A stretch of DNA of 64,000 bases from Allomuricauda sp. ARW1Y1 (GTDB lineage: Bacteria > Bacteroidota > Bacteroidia > Flavobacteriales > Flavobacteriaceae), in assembly GCF_013407935.1 (NCBI RefSeq), contig NZ_JACBZU010000004.1, positions 186,001-250,000 on the forward strand, written 5' to 3'. Below are positions 50,822 to 59,955 of the stretch, one piece after another. Every line of letters starts with the position of its first letter. Position 1 is the stretch's first letter. The notes below the pieces were generated by a model that worked only from the letters and a program-made list of their open reading frames with translations, was not told where the DNA came from and did not search any database. The position numbers and the translations under genes were made by a program.

Positions 50822-53062
50822 ATGATTCCAAAGACATTCAGAGAGGTCATAGACCTTGGCGACGGTAGAGAGATTTCTATCGAAACCGGAAAACTGGCAA
50901 AACAGGCCCACGGTTCTGTTGTTGTCCAATCAGGCAAGTGTATGTTGTTATGCACCGTTGTCTCCAATTACAAAGCTTCGGATGTGGACTTTTTGCCACT
51001 TACCGTTGATTATCGTGAAAAATTTGCTGCGGCAGGACGTTACCCAGGTGGTTTCTTCAAAAGAGAGGCCAGACCGAGCGATGGTGAAGTATTGACCATG
51101 CGTTTGGTGGATAGGGTATTGAGACCTTTGTTCCCCAAGGATTACCATTCCGAAACACAGGTGATGATCCAACTCATGTCGCACGACGAAGAAGTGATGC
51201 CTGATGCAATGGCTGGATTGGCCGCTTCCGCAGCCATCCAACTATCGGACCTTCCGTTCGAGTGCCCTATTTCTGAGGTACGCGTAGGTAGAGTCAATGG
51301 CGAGCTCATTATCAACCCAACCAGAGCCCAACTTGAAGAATCGGACATCGATATGATGATCGGTGCATCTGCAGATTCTGTGATGATGGTAGAAGGTGAA
51401 ATGAGTGAGATTTCCGAAGAGGAGATGGTAGAAGCCATCAAATTTGCCCACGAAGCTATCAAAGTACAATGTGCCGCCCAAGTAAAATTGGCTGAAGCTT
51501 TTGGCAAGAAAGAAGTTCGTGAGTACGAACCTGAAACCGAAGATGCCGATCTGGAAAAGAAAATCCACGACATGGCTTACGACAAAGTTTACGAAGTAGC
51601 CAAGGCAGGTTCATCTAAAAAAGAACGTAGCGAAGCCTTTGCTGCGATCAAGGAAGAAATCAAAGCCTCCTTTTCCGAGGAAGAATTGGAAGAGATTGGT
51701 GATTTGGTTTCCAAATATTACCATAAAGCCGAAAAAGAAGCCGTTAGAAACCTTACCCTAGAGGAAGGACTTCGTTTGGATGGCCGTAAAACTACCGATA
51801 TCCGTCCCATCTGGTGCGAAATCGATTATTTGCCATCGGTACATGGTTCTGCCATCTTTACCCGTGGCGAGACCCAAGCATTGGCTACGGTCACTTTAGG
51901 TACCTCAAGAGAAGCGAACCAAATAGATATGCCATCCTATGAAGGTGAAGAAACATTCTATTTGCACTACAACTTCCCTCCTTTCTCCACTGGTGAAGCA
52001 AGACCCATTCGAGGTACTTCACGTAGAGAAGTAGGTCACGGTAACCTGGCGCAACGTGCCTTAAAAGGCATGATTCCTGCGGATTGCCCATACACCGTTC
52101 GTGTGGTGTCCGAAGTATTGGAATCCAACGGTTCCTCTTCCATGGCCACTGTATGTTCCGGTACCATGGCATTGATGGATGCTGGTATTCAACTGAAAAA
52201 ACCAGTTTCCGGAATTGCCATGGGATTGATTACCGATACCGAAACTGGTAAATATGCGGTTCTATCCGATATCTTGGGTGACGAGGATCACTTGGGCGAT
52301 ATGGACTTTAAGGTAACCGGTACTGCAGACGGTATCACAGCCTGTCAAATGGACATCAAAGTAAAAGGGCTTTCCTACGAAATCTTGGTAAAAGCCTTGA
52401 TGCAGGCCAGAGATGGCAGAATGCACATTTTGGACAAATTGGTAGAAACCATTGCCGAGCCAAGACCAGAGGTGAAATCCTACGCACCTAAAATAGTGAC
52501 CAGAGTAATCCCAGGTGAATACATCGGAGCCTTGATCGGTAAAGGTGGTGAAGTCATCCAAGAACTTCAGAAAACAACCAAGACCACTATTGTGATCAAT
52601 GAAGATCCTGATACCGAAGAAGGTATCGTGGAAATCTTGGGTACAGATCAAGATGGTATCGACAAGGTATTGGCCAAAATCGATGCTTTGATGTTCAAAC
52701 CGGAAGTAGGTAGCGTTTACGAAGTAAAAGTCATCAAAATGCTTGACTTTGGAGCTGTGGTGGAATACACCGAAGCACCTGGCAATGAAGTTCTGCTCCA
52801 TGTATCCGAATTGGCATGGGAACGTACTGAAAATGTATCCGATGTGGTGAACATGGGTGATGTGTTCGATGTGAAATACTTCGGGCTGGACCCAAGAACC
52901 AAAAAGGAAAAGGTATCAAGGAAAGCCTTGTTGCCAAAACCTGAAGGCTACAAAGAGCGCGCACCAAGAAACGATAGAGATGGTGATCGCAGAGGCGGTG
53001 ACCGTAGAGGTGGTGGCGACCGCAGAGGTGGCAACCGCGATAGAAAGCCGAGAAGGGATTAA
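50822..53062 (+). CDS. pnp: polyribonucleotide nucleotidyltransferase (PNPase)
   Basis: A 746-residue phosphorolytic 3'-to-5' exoribonuclease of RNA decay. Domains in order: two RNase PH domains ([33 protein letters not shown] with RNA-binding residues), a helical linker, a KH domain ([21 protein letters not shown]) and an S1 domain ([19 protein letters not shown]), with an RG/DR-rich tail ([15 protein letters not shown]). The start [17 protein letters not shown] at 50822 matches the family; a 34-codon upstream extension from 50720 looks non-coding and overlaps the hairpins. Confidence 0.96.
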   Translation: MIPKTFREVIDLGDGREISIETGKLAKQAHGSVVVQSGKCMLLCTVVSNYKASDVDFLPLTVDYREKFAAAGRYPGGFFKREARPSDGEVLTMRLVDRVLRPLFPKDYHSETQVMIQLMSHDEEVMPDAMAGLAASAAIQLSDLPFECPISEVRVGRVNGELIINPTRAQLEESDIDMMIGASADSVMMVEGEMSEISEEEMVEAIKFAHEAIKVQCAAQVKLAEAFGKKEVREYEPETEDADLEKKIHDMAYDKVYEVAKAGSSKKERSEAFAAIKEEIKASFSEEELEEIGDLVSKYYHKAEKEAVRNLTLEEGLRLDGRKTTDIRPIWCEIDYLPSVHGSAIFTRGETQALATVTLGTSREANQIDMPSYEGEETFYLHYNFPPFSTGEARPIRGTSRREVGHGNLAQRALKGMIPADCPYTVRVVSEVLESNGSSSMATVCSGTMALMDAGIQLKKPVSGIAMGLITDTETGKYAVLSDILGDEDHLGDMDFKVTGTADGITACQMDIKVKGLSYEILVKALMQARDGRMHILDKLVETIAEPRPEVKSYAPKIVTRVIPGEYIGALIGKGGEVIQELQKTTKTTIVINEDPDTEEGIVEILGTDQDGIDKVLAKIDALMFKPEVGSVYEVKVIKMLDFGAVVEYTEAPGNEVLLHVSELAWERTENVSDVVNMGDVFDVKYFGLDPRTKKEKVSRKALLPKPEGYKERAPRNDRDGDRRGGDRRGGGDRRGGNRDRKPRRD

Positions 53063-53088
53063 CTATCAACCTTTCTAGATATAGAAAC

Positions 53089-53117
53089 AACCCCGGGGAA
53101 ATTCCTCGGGGTTTTGT
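53089..53117 (+). terminator. intrinsic terminator after pnp
   Basis: AACCCCGGGGAA and TTCCTCGGGGTT pair with one mismatch, followed by TTGTTTTTT. Confidence 0.85.
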
Positions 53118-53148
53118 TTTTTAATAGAGTCAGGGTCTTACATTGTCA

Positions 53149-53172
53149 CTTCGAGCGCAGTCGAGAAGTGGT
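53149..53172 (+). repeat. intergenic palindromic repeat, intact copy
   Basis: CACTTCGAGCGCAGTCGAGA and GTG: an imperfect palindrome with CACTTC/GAAGTG ends. Related copies lie at about 8482-8500 (TTCGACTGCGCTCAAGG) and 49227-49262 (split). It follows the pnp terminator. Confidence 0.65.
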
Positions 53173-53210
53173 CGATCTCAATAGCTAGAAATGAGGTTTT
53201 TTTAAAAAAA

Positions 53211-53226
53211 TGTAACTAAAATGTAA
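53211..53226 (+). promoter_or_regulatory. paired TGTAA motif before rpoD
   Basis: TGTAACTAAAATGTAA: two TGTAA units spaced 11 bp apart, 72 bp before the rpoD ATG. The arrangement matches the pair before the 40-residue peptide gene (33338-33353). Confidence 0.35.
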
Positions 53227-53297
53227 CTTTTTCCGTTTGATGAACGTATAACCTATTGAGCTCCGGTTCACAAAACAAAATTTGAAGGGATAATTAG

Positions 53298-54161
53298 ATG
53301 AGACAGTTAAAGATTACAAAACAGGTTACCAATAGGGAAACCGCGTCGTTGGACAAGTATTTGCAGGAGATTGGAAAAGTGGATTTGATTACCGCCGATG
53401 AGGAAGTGGAATTGGCACAGCGCATTAAAGCGGGAGACCAGGTTGCCCTGGAAAAATTGACCAAAGCCAACCTTAGGTTCGTGGTTTCTGTAGCAAAACA
53501 ATACCAAAATCAAGGGTTGACACTTCCGGATTTGATCAATGAAGGAAACTTGGGCCTTATTAAAGCAGCCCAGCGTTTTGATGAAACCCGTGGATTTAAA
53601 TTTATTTCTTACGCTGTTTGGTGGATTCGTCAATCCATTCTTCAGGCCTTGGCGGAGCAGTCCCGTATTGTTCGTTTGCCGTTGAACAAAATCGGTTCCA
53701 TCAACAAGATCAACAAAACCTTTGCTTTCTTGGAGCAAGCGCACGAGCGTCCACCTTCCGCAGAGGAAATTGCCAAAGAATTGGACATGACCGTGGAAGA
53801 TGTGAAGCAATCCTTGAAAAACTCGGGTCGCCACGTATCCATGGATGCACCTTTGATCGATGGTGAAGATTCCAACCTATATGATGTACTGCGCAGTGGG
53901 GAATCCCCTAACCCAGACAAGGAACTTTTGCACGACTCCCTTCGTACAGAAATCGAGCGTGCATTGGAAACCTTGACTCCTCGTGAAGCCGATGTTATCC
54001 GACTTTACTTTGGTTTGGCCGGACAACATTCCATGACCTTGGAAGAAATTGGGGAAACTTTTGACCTGACCAGGGAGCGTGTTCGCCAGATTAAGGAAAA
54101 AGCTATCCGAAGATTGAAACACACCTCCAGAAGTAAGATTTTAAAGACTTATTTAGGATAA
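53298..54161 (+). CDS. rpoD: primary sigma factor RpoD/SigA, Bacteroidota type
   Basis: A 287-residue group 1 sigma factor that directs RNA polymerase to housekeeping promoters. It has the short Bacteroidota form, lacking region 1.1 and the long non-conserved insert: region 1.2 ([18 protein letters not shown]), region 2 ([37 protein letters not shown], then [17 protein letters not shown]), region 3 and region 4 ([42 protein letters not shown]). It reads TTTG/TAnnTTTG promoters, which are common in this window. A terminator follows at 54284. Confidence 0.96.
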   Translation: MRQLKITKQVTNRETASLDKYLQEIGKVDLITADEEVELAQRIKAGDQVALEKLTKANLRFVVSVAKQYQNQGLTLPDLINEGNLGLIKAAQRFDETRGFKFISYAVWWIRQSILQALAEQSRIVRLPLNKIGSINKINKTFAFLEQAHERPPSAEEIAKELDMTVEDVKQSLKNSGRHVSMDAPLIDGEDSNLYDVLRSGESPNPDKELLHDSLRTEIERALETLTPREADVIRLYFGLAGQHSMTLEEIGETFDLTRERVRQIKEKAIRRLKHTSRSKILKTYLG

Positions 54162-54283
54162 AGGGTAAAAAACACACGAATAATTACAGTTAAACTATCC
54201 TTAAATTTGATTTTTGGCAGGAAAGTTGTAATTTAGTAGGATATAACAGTTTATCATGACTGTTCGTTTTTTGATTGATGAAT

Positions 54284-54312
54284 AAACTCCGGCTGATTAC
54301 CGGAGTTTTTTT
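54284..54312 (+). terminator. intrinsic terminator after rpoD
   Basis: AAACTCCGG pairs with CCGGAGTTT around a 7-nt loop, followed by a T-run. It lies 120 bp after the rpoD stop and before the rpe promoter. Confidence 0.85.
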
Positions 54313-54336
54313 CGTTTAAAGATGGCCCTAATTGGC

Positions 54337-54344
54337 TAACTTTG
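54337..54344 (+). promoter_or_regulatory. -7 promoter box for rpe, adjacent to its start codon
   Basis: TAACTTTG is a perfect -7 box with exactly 4 nt to the ATG at 54349, predicting a leaderless mRNA. Confidence 0.55.
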
Positions 54345-54348
54345 TAAC

Positions 54349-55008
54349 ATGAACAAATCAATGATTGCCCCTTCGCTACTGGCATCCGACTTTGCCAATC
54401 TTCAACAGGAAATAGAAATGGTAAATCAAAGTGATGCCGATTGGTTCCATTTGGATATCATGGACGGGGTATTCGTACCCAATATTTCCTTTGGAATGCC
54501 TGTGATAGAAGCCATTGCCAAGCATGCCAAAAAACCGTTGGACACCCATTTAATGATTGTTGACCCAGATAGGTACATCAAAACTTTTGGTGATTTGGGG
54601 ATAGACCACCTTACCGTCCACTACGAAGCATGTCCACATTTGCATAGAACATTGCAAGCCATTAAGGCCGAGGGGATGAAAGCTGGTGTGGCCATTAACC
54701 CGCACACTTCGGTGAATTTGTTGGAAGATACCATTCAGGATATTGATATTGTTCTTGTGATGAGCGTAAACCCTGGATTTGGCGGACAATCCTTTATCGA
54801 GAACACCTATCAAAAAGTAGCCGACCTGAAAGAACTCATCAACCGCAAGAATGCGAAAACCTTAATCGAGATCGATGGAGGGGTAAATGCAGAAAACGCC
54901 AAAAAACTGGTGGACCATGGAGCAGATGTGCTGGTAGCGGGCAGTTTTGTGTTCAAAAGTGAAGACCCAACGGCTACCATTAAAGAATTAAAGGAAAAAA
55001 TTGCCTAA
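54349..55008 (+). CDS. rpe: ribulose-phosphate 3-epimerase
   Basis: A 219-residue TIM-barrel enzyme that interconverts ribulose 5-phosphate and xylulose 5-phosphate in the pentose phosphate pathway. Marks: IAPSLLASDFANL, HLDIMDGVFVPNISFG (metal-binding D and H), SVNPGFGGQSF (phosphate loop) and EIDGGVNAEN (catalytic D). Its stop overlaps the ypdA start (TAATG), so translation of the two is coupled. Confidence 0.96.
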   Translation: MNKSMIAPSLLASDFANLQQEIEMVNQSDADWFHLDIMDGVFVPNISFGMPVIEAIAKHAKKPLDTHLMIVDPDRYIKTFGDLGIDHLTVHYEACPHLHRTLQAIKAEGMKAGVAINPHTSVNLLEDTIQDIDIVLVMSVNPGFGGQSFIENTYQKVADLKELINRKNAKTLIEIDGGVNAENAKKLVDHGADVLVAGSFVFKSEDPTATIKELKEKIA

Positions 55009-55994
55009 TGCAGGAGTTTGATGTTGTCATTATTGGAGGCGGTCCCATTGGGATTGCGTGCGGATTGGAAGCGAAAAAACAAGGGATTTCCTATATCATC
55101 ATTGAAAAAGGGACCATAGTGAATTCATTGTTCAATTATCCGGTGAACATGCAGTTTTTCTCTTCCTCGGAGAAGTTGGAAATCGATAATATACCCTTTA
55201 TCAGTAAGGAGGCCAAACCCAAACGCAATGAAGCTTTGGAATACTACCGTAGGATTGTGACGTCCAACCAACTCAACATTCATCTATTTGAAAAAGTGCT
55301 GGATACCGAAAAACAGGAAGATTCCTTTTTGGTAAAAACTGATAAGGGTGAATATGTTGCGAAAAATGTAGTACTCGCCACTGGCTTTTACGATTTGCCC
55401 AACACCATCAATGTCCCCGGGGAGGATTTGCCCAAGGTATCGCATTATTACAACGACCCCCATTTTTATGCCAGTCAAAAACTGGCTGTTATTGGGGCCA
55501 GTAACTCGGCGATAGACGCGGCATTGGAGTGTTGGCGCAAAGGTGCCGAGGTCACCTTGATCATCCGTGGCCCGGAGGTAGGCCCAAGGGTAAAATATTG
55601 GGTACGCCCCGACATCATCAACCGTATTGAGGAAGGCAGTATCAAGGCGTATTACAATTCGACGGTCAAGGAAATCAGGTCCAACGAGATTATCATCGAA
55701 ACCCCAGACGGTGAAGTTGTTTTGGAGAACGATTTTGTACTGGCACTTACCGGGTATCGTCCCAATTTTGCCTTTTTGGAAAAACTGGGGATTGCATTAT
55801 CCGACGACGCGAAACGATTGCCCAACTATGACCCGGAAACCATGGAAACCAATGTCGAGGGCCTATTTTTGGCAGGCGTCATCTGTGGCGGAATGGAAAC
55901 CCATAAATGGTTTATCGAGAACTCCCGTATCCACGCACCCATTATCATGAATGCGATCAAGCGTAAATTGGAATTGGCGGAACAGAAGGCGTAA
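55008..55994 (+). CDS. ypdA: YpdA-type bacillithiol disulfide reductase-like flavoprotein
   Basis: A 328-residue FAD/NADPH oxidoreductase of the YpdA branch. It has the FAD-binding start FDVVIIGGGPIGIACGLEAKK, NADPH-binding LAVIGASNSAIDAALECWRKG and the FAD-closing FLAGVICGGMETHKWFIENS. There is no CxxC redox pair, in line with YpdA, which in Firmicutes is thought to reduce bacillithiol disulfide. Bacillithiol genes are not in the window, so the thiol is inferred. It overlaps rpe by 1 bp and is convergent with the ATP-grasp gene. Confidence 0.88.
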   Translation: MQEFDVVIIGGGPIGIACGLEAKKQGISYIIIEKGTIVNSLFNYPVNMQFFSSSEKLEIDNIPFISKEAKPKRNEALEYYRRIVTSNQLNIHLFEKVLDTEKQEDSFLVKTDKGEYVAKNVVLATGFYDLPNTINVPGEDLPKVSHYYNDPHFYASQKLAVIGASNSAIDAALECWRKGAEVTLIIRGPEVGPRVKYWVRPDIINRIEEGSIKAYYNSTVKEIRSNEIIIETPDGEVVLENDFVLALTGYRPNFAFLEKLGIALSDDAKRLPNYDPETMETNVEGLFLAGVICGGMETHKWFIENSRIHAPIIMNAIKRKLELAEQKA

Positions 55995-56000
55995 TAGGTT

Positions 56001-57044
56001 TCAATGGAATTTTAAACGGGACTGCAAGGCTCCGTTTTGCTTCAGCATAGACCTGCCATCACGAAAACTCAGGTAAGCATGTCCTTTTTGGTTGTTGAGA
56101 ATGCTGATTTCACATAACATGCCCCAGTGGCGTGCCACTTCTCTCCATGCCCACCATAAGGAATGCTTGGGATCGTAAATATGGGTCGCTTCCCCTCCTG
56201 CCCCGTTCACTTCGATAATGCTAAAGTTGCGACCTTGACACAAATCTTCAAAGGAGTTGCACAGCACATCCAACCGTCCATAGTAAAACCCGTTCATTTG
56301 AGAGCAGATGGCATCGATGGTTTCCTCCAAATCTTTATTGATGCGATGGCTGATATCCATAAACTTGGCCCCGCGGGTATGGCTTCCGTAGGGGACTAAA
56401 ACAAATGTTTCCCCGTCTTTCAGCACTTCTTCCAACTGGTTACCGTATTTCTTTTGCAATACTTTTAATTGTAGATGACTGCGCGGGTTCTTCTTAATAA
56501 GTTCCAACATACTGCTATGGCCATCGCCAGTGATGGAAAGAAACTCCTTGGCCACCACTCCGGTAACCGTACCTGATGGTTCCCCGGGCCTGCGCACATA
56601 AAAAACGCCCACTTCTTTTTGATACGGAATCAGTTCCTGCACCAAAAAATGGGAAGGGCTCCATTCCACATACTGCGCAAATTCATCTTTATGATGAATC
56701 TTCTCTACACCAAAGGCCTTCATCCCAATATCCGGCTTGGCAATAAATGGGAAATCAATGCCTTGGTCCCCTATGCGTTCCAAGGTCTCGTCAGCAGCGG
56801 CATTTTTATCCACGAACAAGGTTTTGGGGATGAACTGTGGAGGGATCATTTGATAGATGTCCATTTTGGAAATCATCGCCATGCCACCATTCTTCATACC
56901 CGGATTGGCGGCGTTAAAAAAGAATATTGATCTCGCTTTGAAGGAATAGTAAAGCCACACAGGAAACATGGGATAGTAGATCAACCAAAAGGGCCAATAT
57001 TCCCAATGAGTGATACGATGCCATGTCAGTTTGAAAAAATCCAT
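56001..57044 (-). CDS. ATP-grasp domain protein, D-Ala-D-Ala ligase-like
   Basis: A 347-residue protein with two hydrophobic or aromatic N-terminal stretches (WEYWPFWLIYYPMFPVWLYY) and then an ATP-grasp fold: IDFPFIAKPDIGMKAFGVEKI (ATP-binding lysine region), FLVQELIPYQKEVGVFYVRRP, GHSSMLELI, and the metal-binding FYYGRLDVLCNS and FSIIEVNGAGGEATHIYD. It is the last gene of a three-gene operon with the DinB and NRDE genes, 5 bp after the NRDE stop. Enzymes of this fold join a carboxylate to an amine; the substrate is unknown and relatives carry a D-Ala-D-Ala ligase label without proof. Confidence 0.78.
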   Translation of the reverse strand: MDFFKLTWHRITHWEYWPFWLIYYPMFPVWLYYSFKARSIFFFNAANPGMKNGGMAMISKMDIYQMIPPQFIPKTLFVDKNAAADETLERIGDQGIDFPFIAKPDIGMKAFGVEKIHHKDEFAQYVEWSPSHFLVQELIPYQKEVGVFYVRRPGEPSGTVTGVVAKEFLSITGDGHSSMLELIKKNPRSHLQLKVLQKKYGNQLEEVLKDGETFVLVPYGSHTRGAKFMDISHRINKDLEETIDAICSQMNGFYYGRLDVLCNSFEDLCQGRNFSIIEVNGAGGEATHIYDPKHSLWWAWREVARHWGMLCEISILNNQKGHAYLSFRDGRSMLKQNGALQSRLKFH

Positions 57045-57049
57045 GGCTT

Positions 57050-57766
57050 TTAGAGCGTAAGTTGGTTGGATGTAAAAGGCACTTGAAAAGACCTATCGTT
57101 CCGTAAATCCAAATGTCTCATTGTGGTTCCGTCACTATCCAAAACCACTTGGGTGACACTAAAGGTTTTTAATCCGGTTTCCCGATCAATGATAAACCCA
57201 TTTTCAAAATCGTATTGGTTATTGGAATGGAAATCCAATATCTTTTCAAACGAAACAGCATTCGTATCCGCCATGAACTTCTCAAACAACTGTTTTCGGT
57301 GTGCAATGACATCATCATGATATAAAGTTGCGGATGACCAAATATGATTCTCTTGGGGATCCAAGGGCTTAAAATATTTCTGGTGACCATCCCATCTGAA
57401 TTCCAATAGTTTCTTATGAAAAAGCACCAAGGTAAAGGGCTCGATTCGATATAGATCCATCTCTTGCAAGAACACAAAGGGCTCTTCTGATGCTATGATA
57501 TCCAACAGCACCAATCCCCTACTCTTGGCATACTTTCCGTTTGATGCGTGATTTACGAAGGCCCCGTTGAGCAGCACGGCTACGGCGCCATCTTCCTTCA
57601 GTGCGAACCAGGTACCTCCCGCCTTGGGGTCTTTGGGAAAAAGTACTTTAACCTTACCTATCCGCTCTTCGTTTGGCTTATGGGCAGAGGGGCGAGATAT
57701 ATGTTCGTCCCTGTTGGAGGTAATCCAATAATTTTCACCTTGCGAAATAAAGCTTACTGTGCACAT
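57050..57766 (-). CDS. NRDE (TANGO2-like) protein
   Basis: A 238-residue protein of the NRDE family: the start MCTVSFISQGENYWITSNRDE contains the N-R-D-E signature (residues 18-21) and the second-position cysteine, which resembles an N-terminal-nucleophile enzyme. GTWFALKEDGAVAVLLNGAF and the C-terminal IWSSATLY block are typical. The eukaryotic homologue TANGO2 is tied to haem or lipid handling; the bacterial function is unknown. It overlaps the upstream dinB-type gene by 13 bp and precedes the ATP-grasp gene by 5 bp. Confidence 0.87.
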   Translation of the reverse strand: MCTVSFISQGENYWITSNRDEHISRPSAHKPNEERIGKVKVLFPKDPKAGGTWFALKEDGAVAVLLNGAFVNHASNGKYAKSRGLVLLDIIASEEPFVFLQEMDLYRIEPFTLVLFHKKLLEFRWDGHQKYFKPLDPQENHIWSSATLYHDDVIAHRKQLFEKFMADTNAVSFEKILDFHSNNQYDFENGFIIDRETGLKTFSVTQVVLDSDGTTMRHLDLRNDRSFQVPFTSNQLTL

Positions 57767-58239
57767 TCCTTTCTGTATTGCATGGTAGATGGCGCTACTC
57801 CAAAGGAGTCTGGTAGCTGTTGGGCGGAAAAATGCCGAATCCCAACCTTGATCAAGGCTTGGTGATGTATGGTGTGCTCCAAATTGTACATCACCTCCCT
57901 AAAATAATTGGACTCCAGATTACTTTCTTCACCACCCAGTTCATAGCTGATCCGAATTGACTTGTTCGGTTTTACCAAATGCCCTTGAATGTAGGAAATG
58001 CGTTCCAGGGCATAATTCAAATCCTGTTCAATTTGAAGGTTACGCTCCCTACGGTCGTATGAAATCTCGGAAAGGTCGTATCCATGTATCAAACAGAGGT
58101 AAAGTTCGATTACATGTCGGGTATGCTGCCCTATGGAAGCATTGGACAAGGTTTCGCAGGATTGGGAATAACAGTCGGCCGGCAACTCTAAAAGCACCTG
58201 CTTAAACTGCTCCAAGGTTTCCAAGGATGATTTGAACAT
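57754..58239 (-). CDS. DinB-family protein
   Basis: A 161-residue four-helix protein of the DinB fold. Metal-binding histidines are placed as in the family: H39 or H42 in SIGQHTRHVIELY and two near EHTIHHQALIKVG (about residues 120-127). The fold includes thiol S-transferases (bacillithiol and mycothiol types) and maleylpyruvate isomerases; which applies is not known. First gene of the operon with the NRDE and ATP-grasp genes (13-bp overlap with the former). Confidence 0.85.
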   Translation of the reverse strand: MFKSSLETLEQFKQVLLELPADCYSQSCETLSNASIGQHTRHVIELYLCLIHGYDLSEISYDRRERNLQIEQDLNYALERISYIQGHLVKPNKSIRISYELGGEESNLESNYFREVMYNLEHTIHHQALIKVGIRHFSAQQLPDSFGVAPSTMQYRKECAQ

Positions 58240-58304
58240 GATAGTTTAGATATTGGTTTTGTATTCGTTTTTTGATCAATTGGAGTATAAGATAGAAAGA
58301 ATAA

Positions 58305-58748
58305 TCAATTCTTGATCCGCTCCCAGTTTTTATCTGCCCTGGAAACCAATTCGTTCGGAGATTCGTTGCGCCAAAATTCCAAGGTGTTGTTTTTGCCTTT
58401 ATTATAAAATAGATAGAGTTTATCTTCCCTGATTTCATACGTAAGTGGGTCTACACTCACCTTTTTACCATTAACGGCAACAGCATAGGCACAATAGCCC
58501 CCATATTGTGGCAAATAGGCCTTTGGGTCGCTCTGGAACTTTTGCAAATGGGCTTTGCTCGCAAATTGGAATTTGGTACCGTCGTATGTTGTAGTAAACT
58601 CCTTTTTTCCTTCCAACGGTTGCCCTTGAAAATAGGAGACGACATCGTAACCTTCGACGGCATAGCCCCCTTTGGTGTTATAATCCACGGCTTGGGCAAA
58701 ACCAAAAGTTCCGATTAACAGAAAAAGTGTATTAAAAATTAAGCGCAT
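58305..58748 (-). CDS. YHS domain-containing protein, exported
   Basis: A 147-residue protein with a signal peptide (MRLIFNTLFLLIGTFGFAQA) and a YHS-type domain: GYAVEGYDVVSYF, then TKFQFASKAHLQKFQSDPKAYLPQYGGYCAYAVAVNGKKVSVDPLTYEIRE. YHS proteins are often metal- or haem-associated and this form is frequent near cytochrome or stress genes. Conserved cysteine in GGYCAYA. Function unknown. Probably its own transcript; the DinB gene starts 65 bp away on the same strand. Confidence 0.85.
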   Translation of the reverse strand: MRLIFNTLFLLIGTFGFAQAVDYNTKGGYAVEGYDVVSYFQGQPLEGKKEFTTTYDGTKFQFASKAHLQKFQSDPKAYLPQYGGYCAYAVAVNGKKVSVDPLTYEIREDKLYLFYNKGKNNTLEFWRNESPNELVSRADKNWERIKN

Positions 58749-58970
58749 AGTCTTTTTTATTAGATGGTTTGTATAGTGAATCAGCTCACTACTCCACCTT
58801 TAGTCCATAACCAGATACATTCCTTTCAGTTGATGTGCTGAATAATTCAATTTGAAGCGAAGCGATGCTTCAATTTTTGGATGAAGTAATTCCAATAATG
58901 AGATTAAAAATGGTCAGAAGCATTAAAATTTCGTAGGATAAATCTTATTCCATTTTTCACAGATCAACCC

Positions 58971-59012
58971 AAAAGGCCCATCCGTCAATTCAAAAGGGGC
59001 ATCCGTCAATTG
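58971..59012 (+). promoter_or_regulatory. two 21-bp direct repeats, candidate LytTR operator
   Basis: Two adjacent 21-bp units (58971-58991 and 58992-59012) share 19 of 21 bases by eye; the common core is CATCCGTCAATT. Within it TCCGTCAAT agrees at 8 of 9 positions with the LytTR half-site [TA][AC][CA]GTTN[AG][TG]. The site ends 26 bp before the -7 box, a normal place for an activator. Confidence 0.5.
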
Positions 59013-59038
59013 GTTCAAAATCGGATAAAATCTCCATC

Positions 59039-59046
59039 TAACTTTG
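59039..59046 (+). promoter_or_regulatory. -7 promoter box for the collagen-like lipoprotein gene
   Basis: TAACTTTG matches TAnnTTTG, giving a leader of about 110 nt before the ATG at 59161. No -33 TTG at normal spacing, which fits an activator-dependent promoter. Confidence 0.5.
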
Positions 59047-59160
59047 ACATCGAAACAAACAACCTCCATCTAAGATTTTGGCCAACGAAGGGTAAAGAAA
59101 CACTAACTGTGAAAACCCGAAACCAAGTCCAAAATGGAACCTTAACAAAGATCAAAAATT

Positions 59161-59736
59161 ATGAAAACAACAACAACTTTGAGTTTTTTGAAAATGGGTC
59201 TGTATGCGATTATGGGCCTTAGTGTACTCTTAACCTCTTGTTCCCCTGAAGACGGAAAGGATGGTATTGACGGTATTGACGGTATTGATGGCAAAGATGG
59301 GGCCCAAGGGCCTGCTGGACAAGATGGGAATGCCAATGTGATAGCTTCGGATTGGCAGACAATTCAGTGGGATGAAGGATCGCTTCCTAATTTTGGCACC
59401 ATGTTAATCGATGTAAAGGATATCGATTTGGAAGAATTTATAGCAACTGGTGGTGTGGTGATGGTTTATTTAAGATTTAGACAAGAAGGCGTATTCGATG
59501 AAATAGTACCTCTTCCATTTACAGATGCTGAAACCTATTTCTACTTTTCTATATTCTCTAATGAAAGCGTGTCTGGTGTATTGTTAAGAGCCACCAATCC
59601 GAACGATAGTATTTTTGTTTATGAAGATACCGAAACATTTACTGTCCGTTACGTACTAGTACCAGCAAATGTGTCAGAAGCAAACGAGTTAAATCTGAAC
59701 AACTATAAAGAGGCTTCCAAGATTCTAGGGCTATAA
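59161..59736 (+). CDS. collagen-like lipoprotein
   Basis: A 191-residue lipoprotein (lipobox LLTSC, cysteine at residue 27). Immediately after it lies a short collagen-like stretch, residues 32-56, of eight Gly-X-Y triplets (GKDGIDGIDGIDGKDGAQGP). The remaining 130 residues form a beta-rich domain (VVMVYLRFRQEGVFDEIV, FTVRYVLVPANV) that I do not recognise. Trimerisation through the collagen-like region is plausible. The triplets are partly encoded by a perfect 9-bp tandem repeat. The long leader and the direct repeat upstream suggest conditional expression. Confidence 0.82.
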   Translation: MKTTTTLSFLKMGLYAIMGLSVLLTSCSPEDGKDGIDGIDGIDGKDGAQGPAGQDGNANVIASDWQTIQWDEGSLPNFGTMLIDVKDIDLEEFIATGGVVMVYLRFRQEGVFDEIVPLPFTDAETYFYFSIFSNESVSGVLLRATNPNDSIFVYEDTETFTVRYVLVPANVSEANELNLNNYKEASKILGL

Positions 59737-59763
59737 ACCTACCTATTACATATGGAACCACGC

Positions 59764-59799
59764 AAGCCCGATGCACATCGTTTATGTCGCATCGGGCTT
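59764..59799 (+). terminator. intrinsic terminator after the collagen-like gene
   Basis: AAGCCCGATGC pairs with GCATCGGGCTT around a loop that can itself pair (ACAT/ATGT), followed by ATTCTTTG. Confidence 0.75.
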
Positions 59800-59955
59800 A
59801 TTCTTTGTTCGTTTATCGAAGATTTTGGCATTACATCGCACCATATCCCTAGAAAAGCCTGTTAAACGCATAAAATGAAATAAACCGGGCATTGGCAGCG
59901 TTCAAAACAAGAAATATGTTCGCTATCCCAATGGCGGACCCAAAAAGCCTACTTC

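Larger units (their letters stand above)
58749..59160. other. 412-bp gene-free regulatory region
   Basis: No gene seen. Contents: a hairpin TTGAAGC/GCTTCAA followed by five T (58852-58878); a 21-bp direct repeat resembling a LytTR binding site (58971-59012); and a -7 promoter box at 59039-59046. The rest is AT-rich. Confidence 0.6.
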
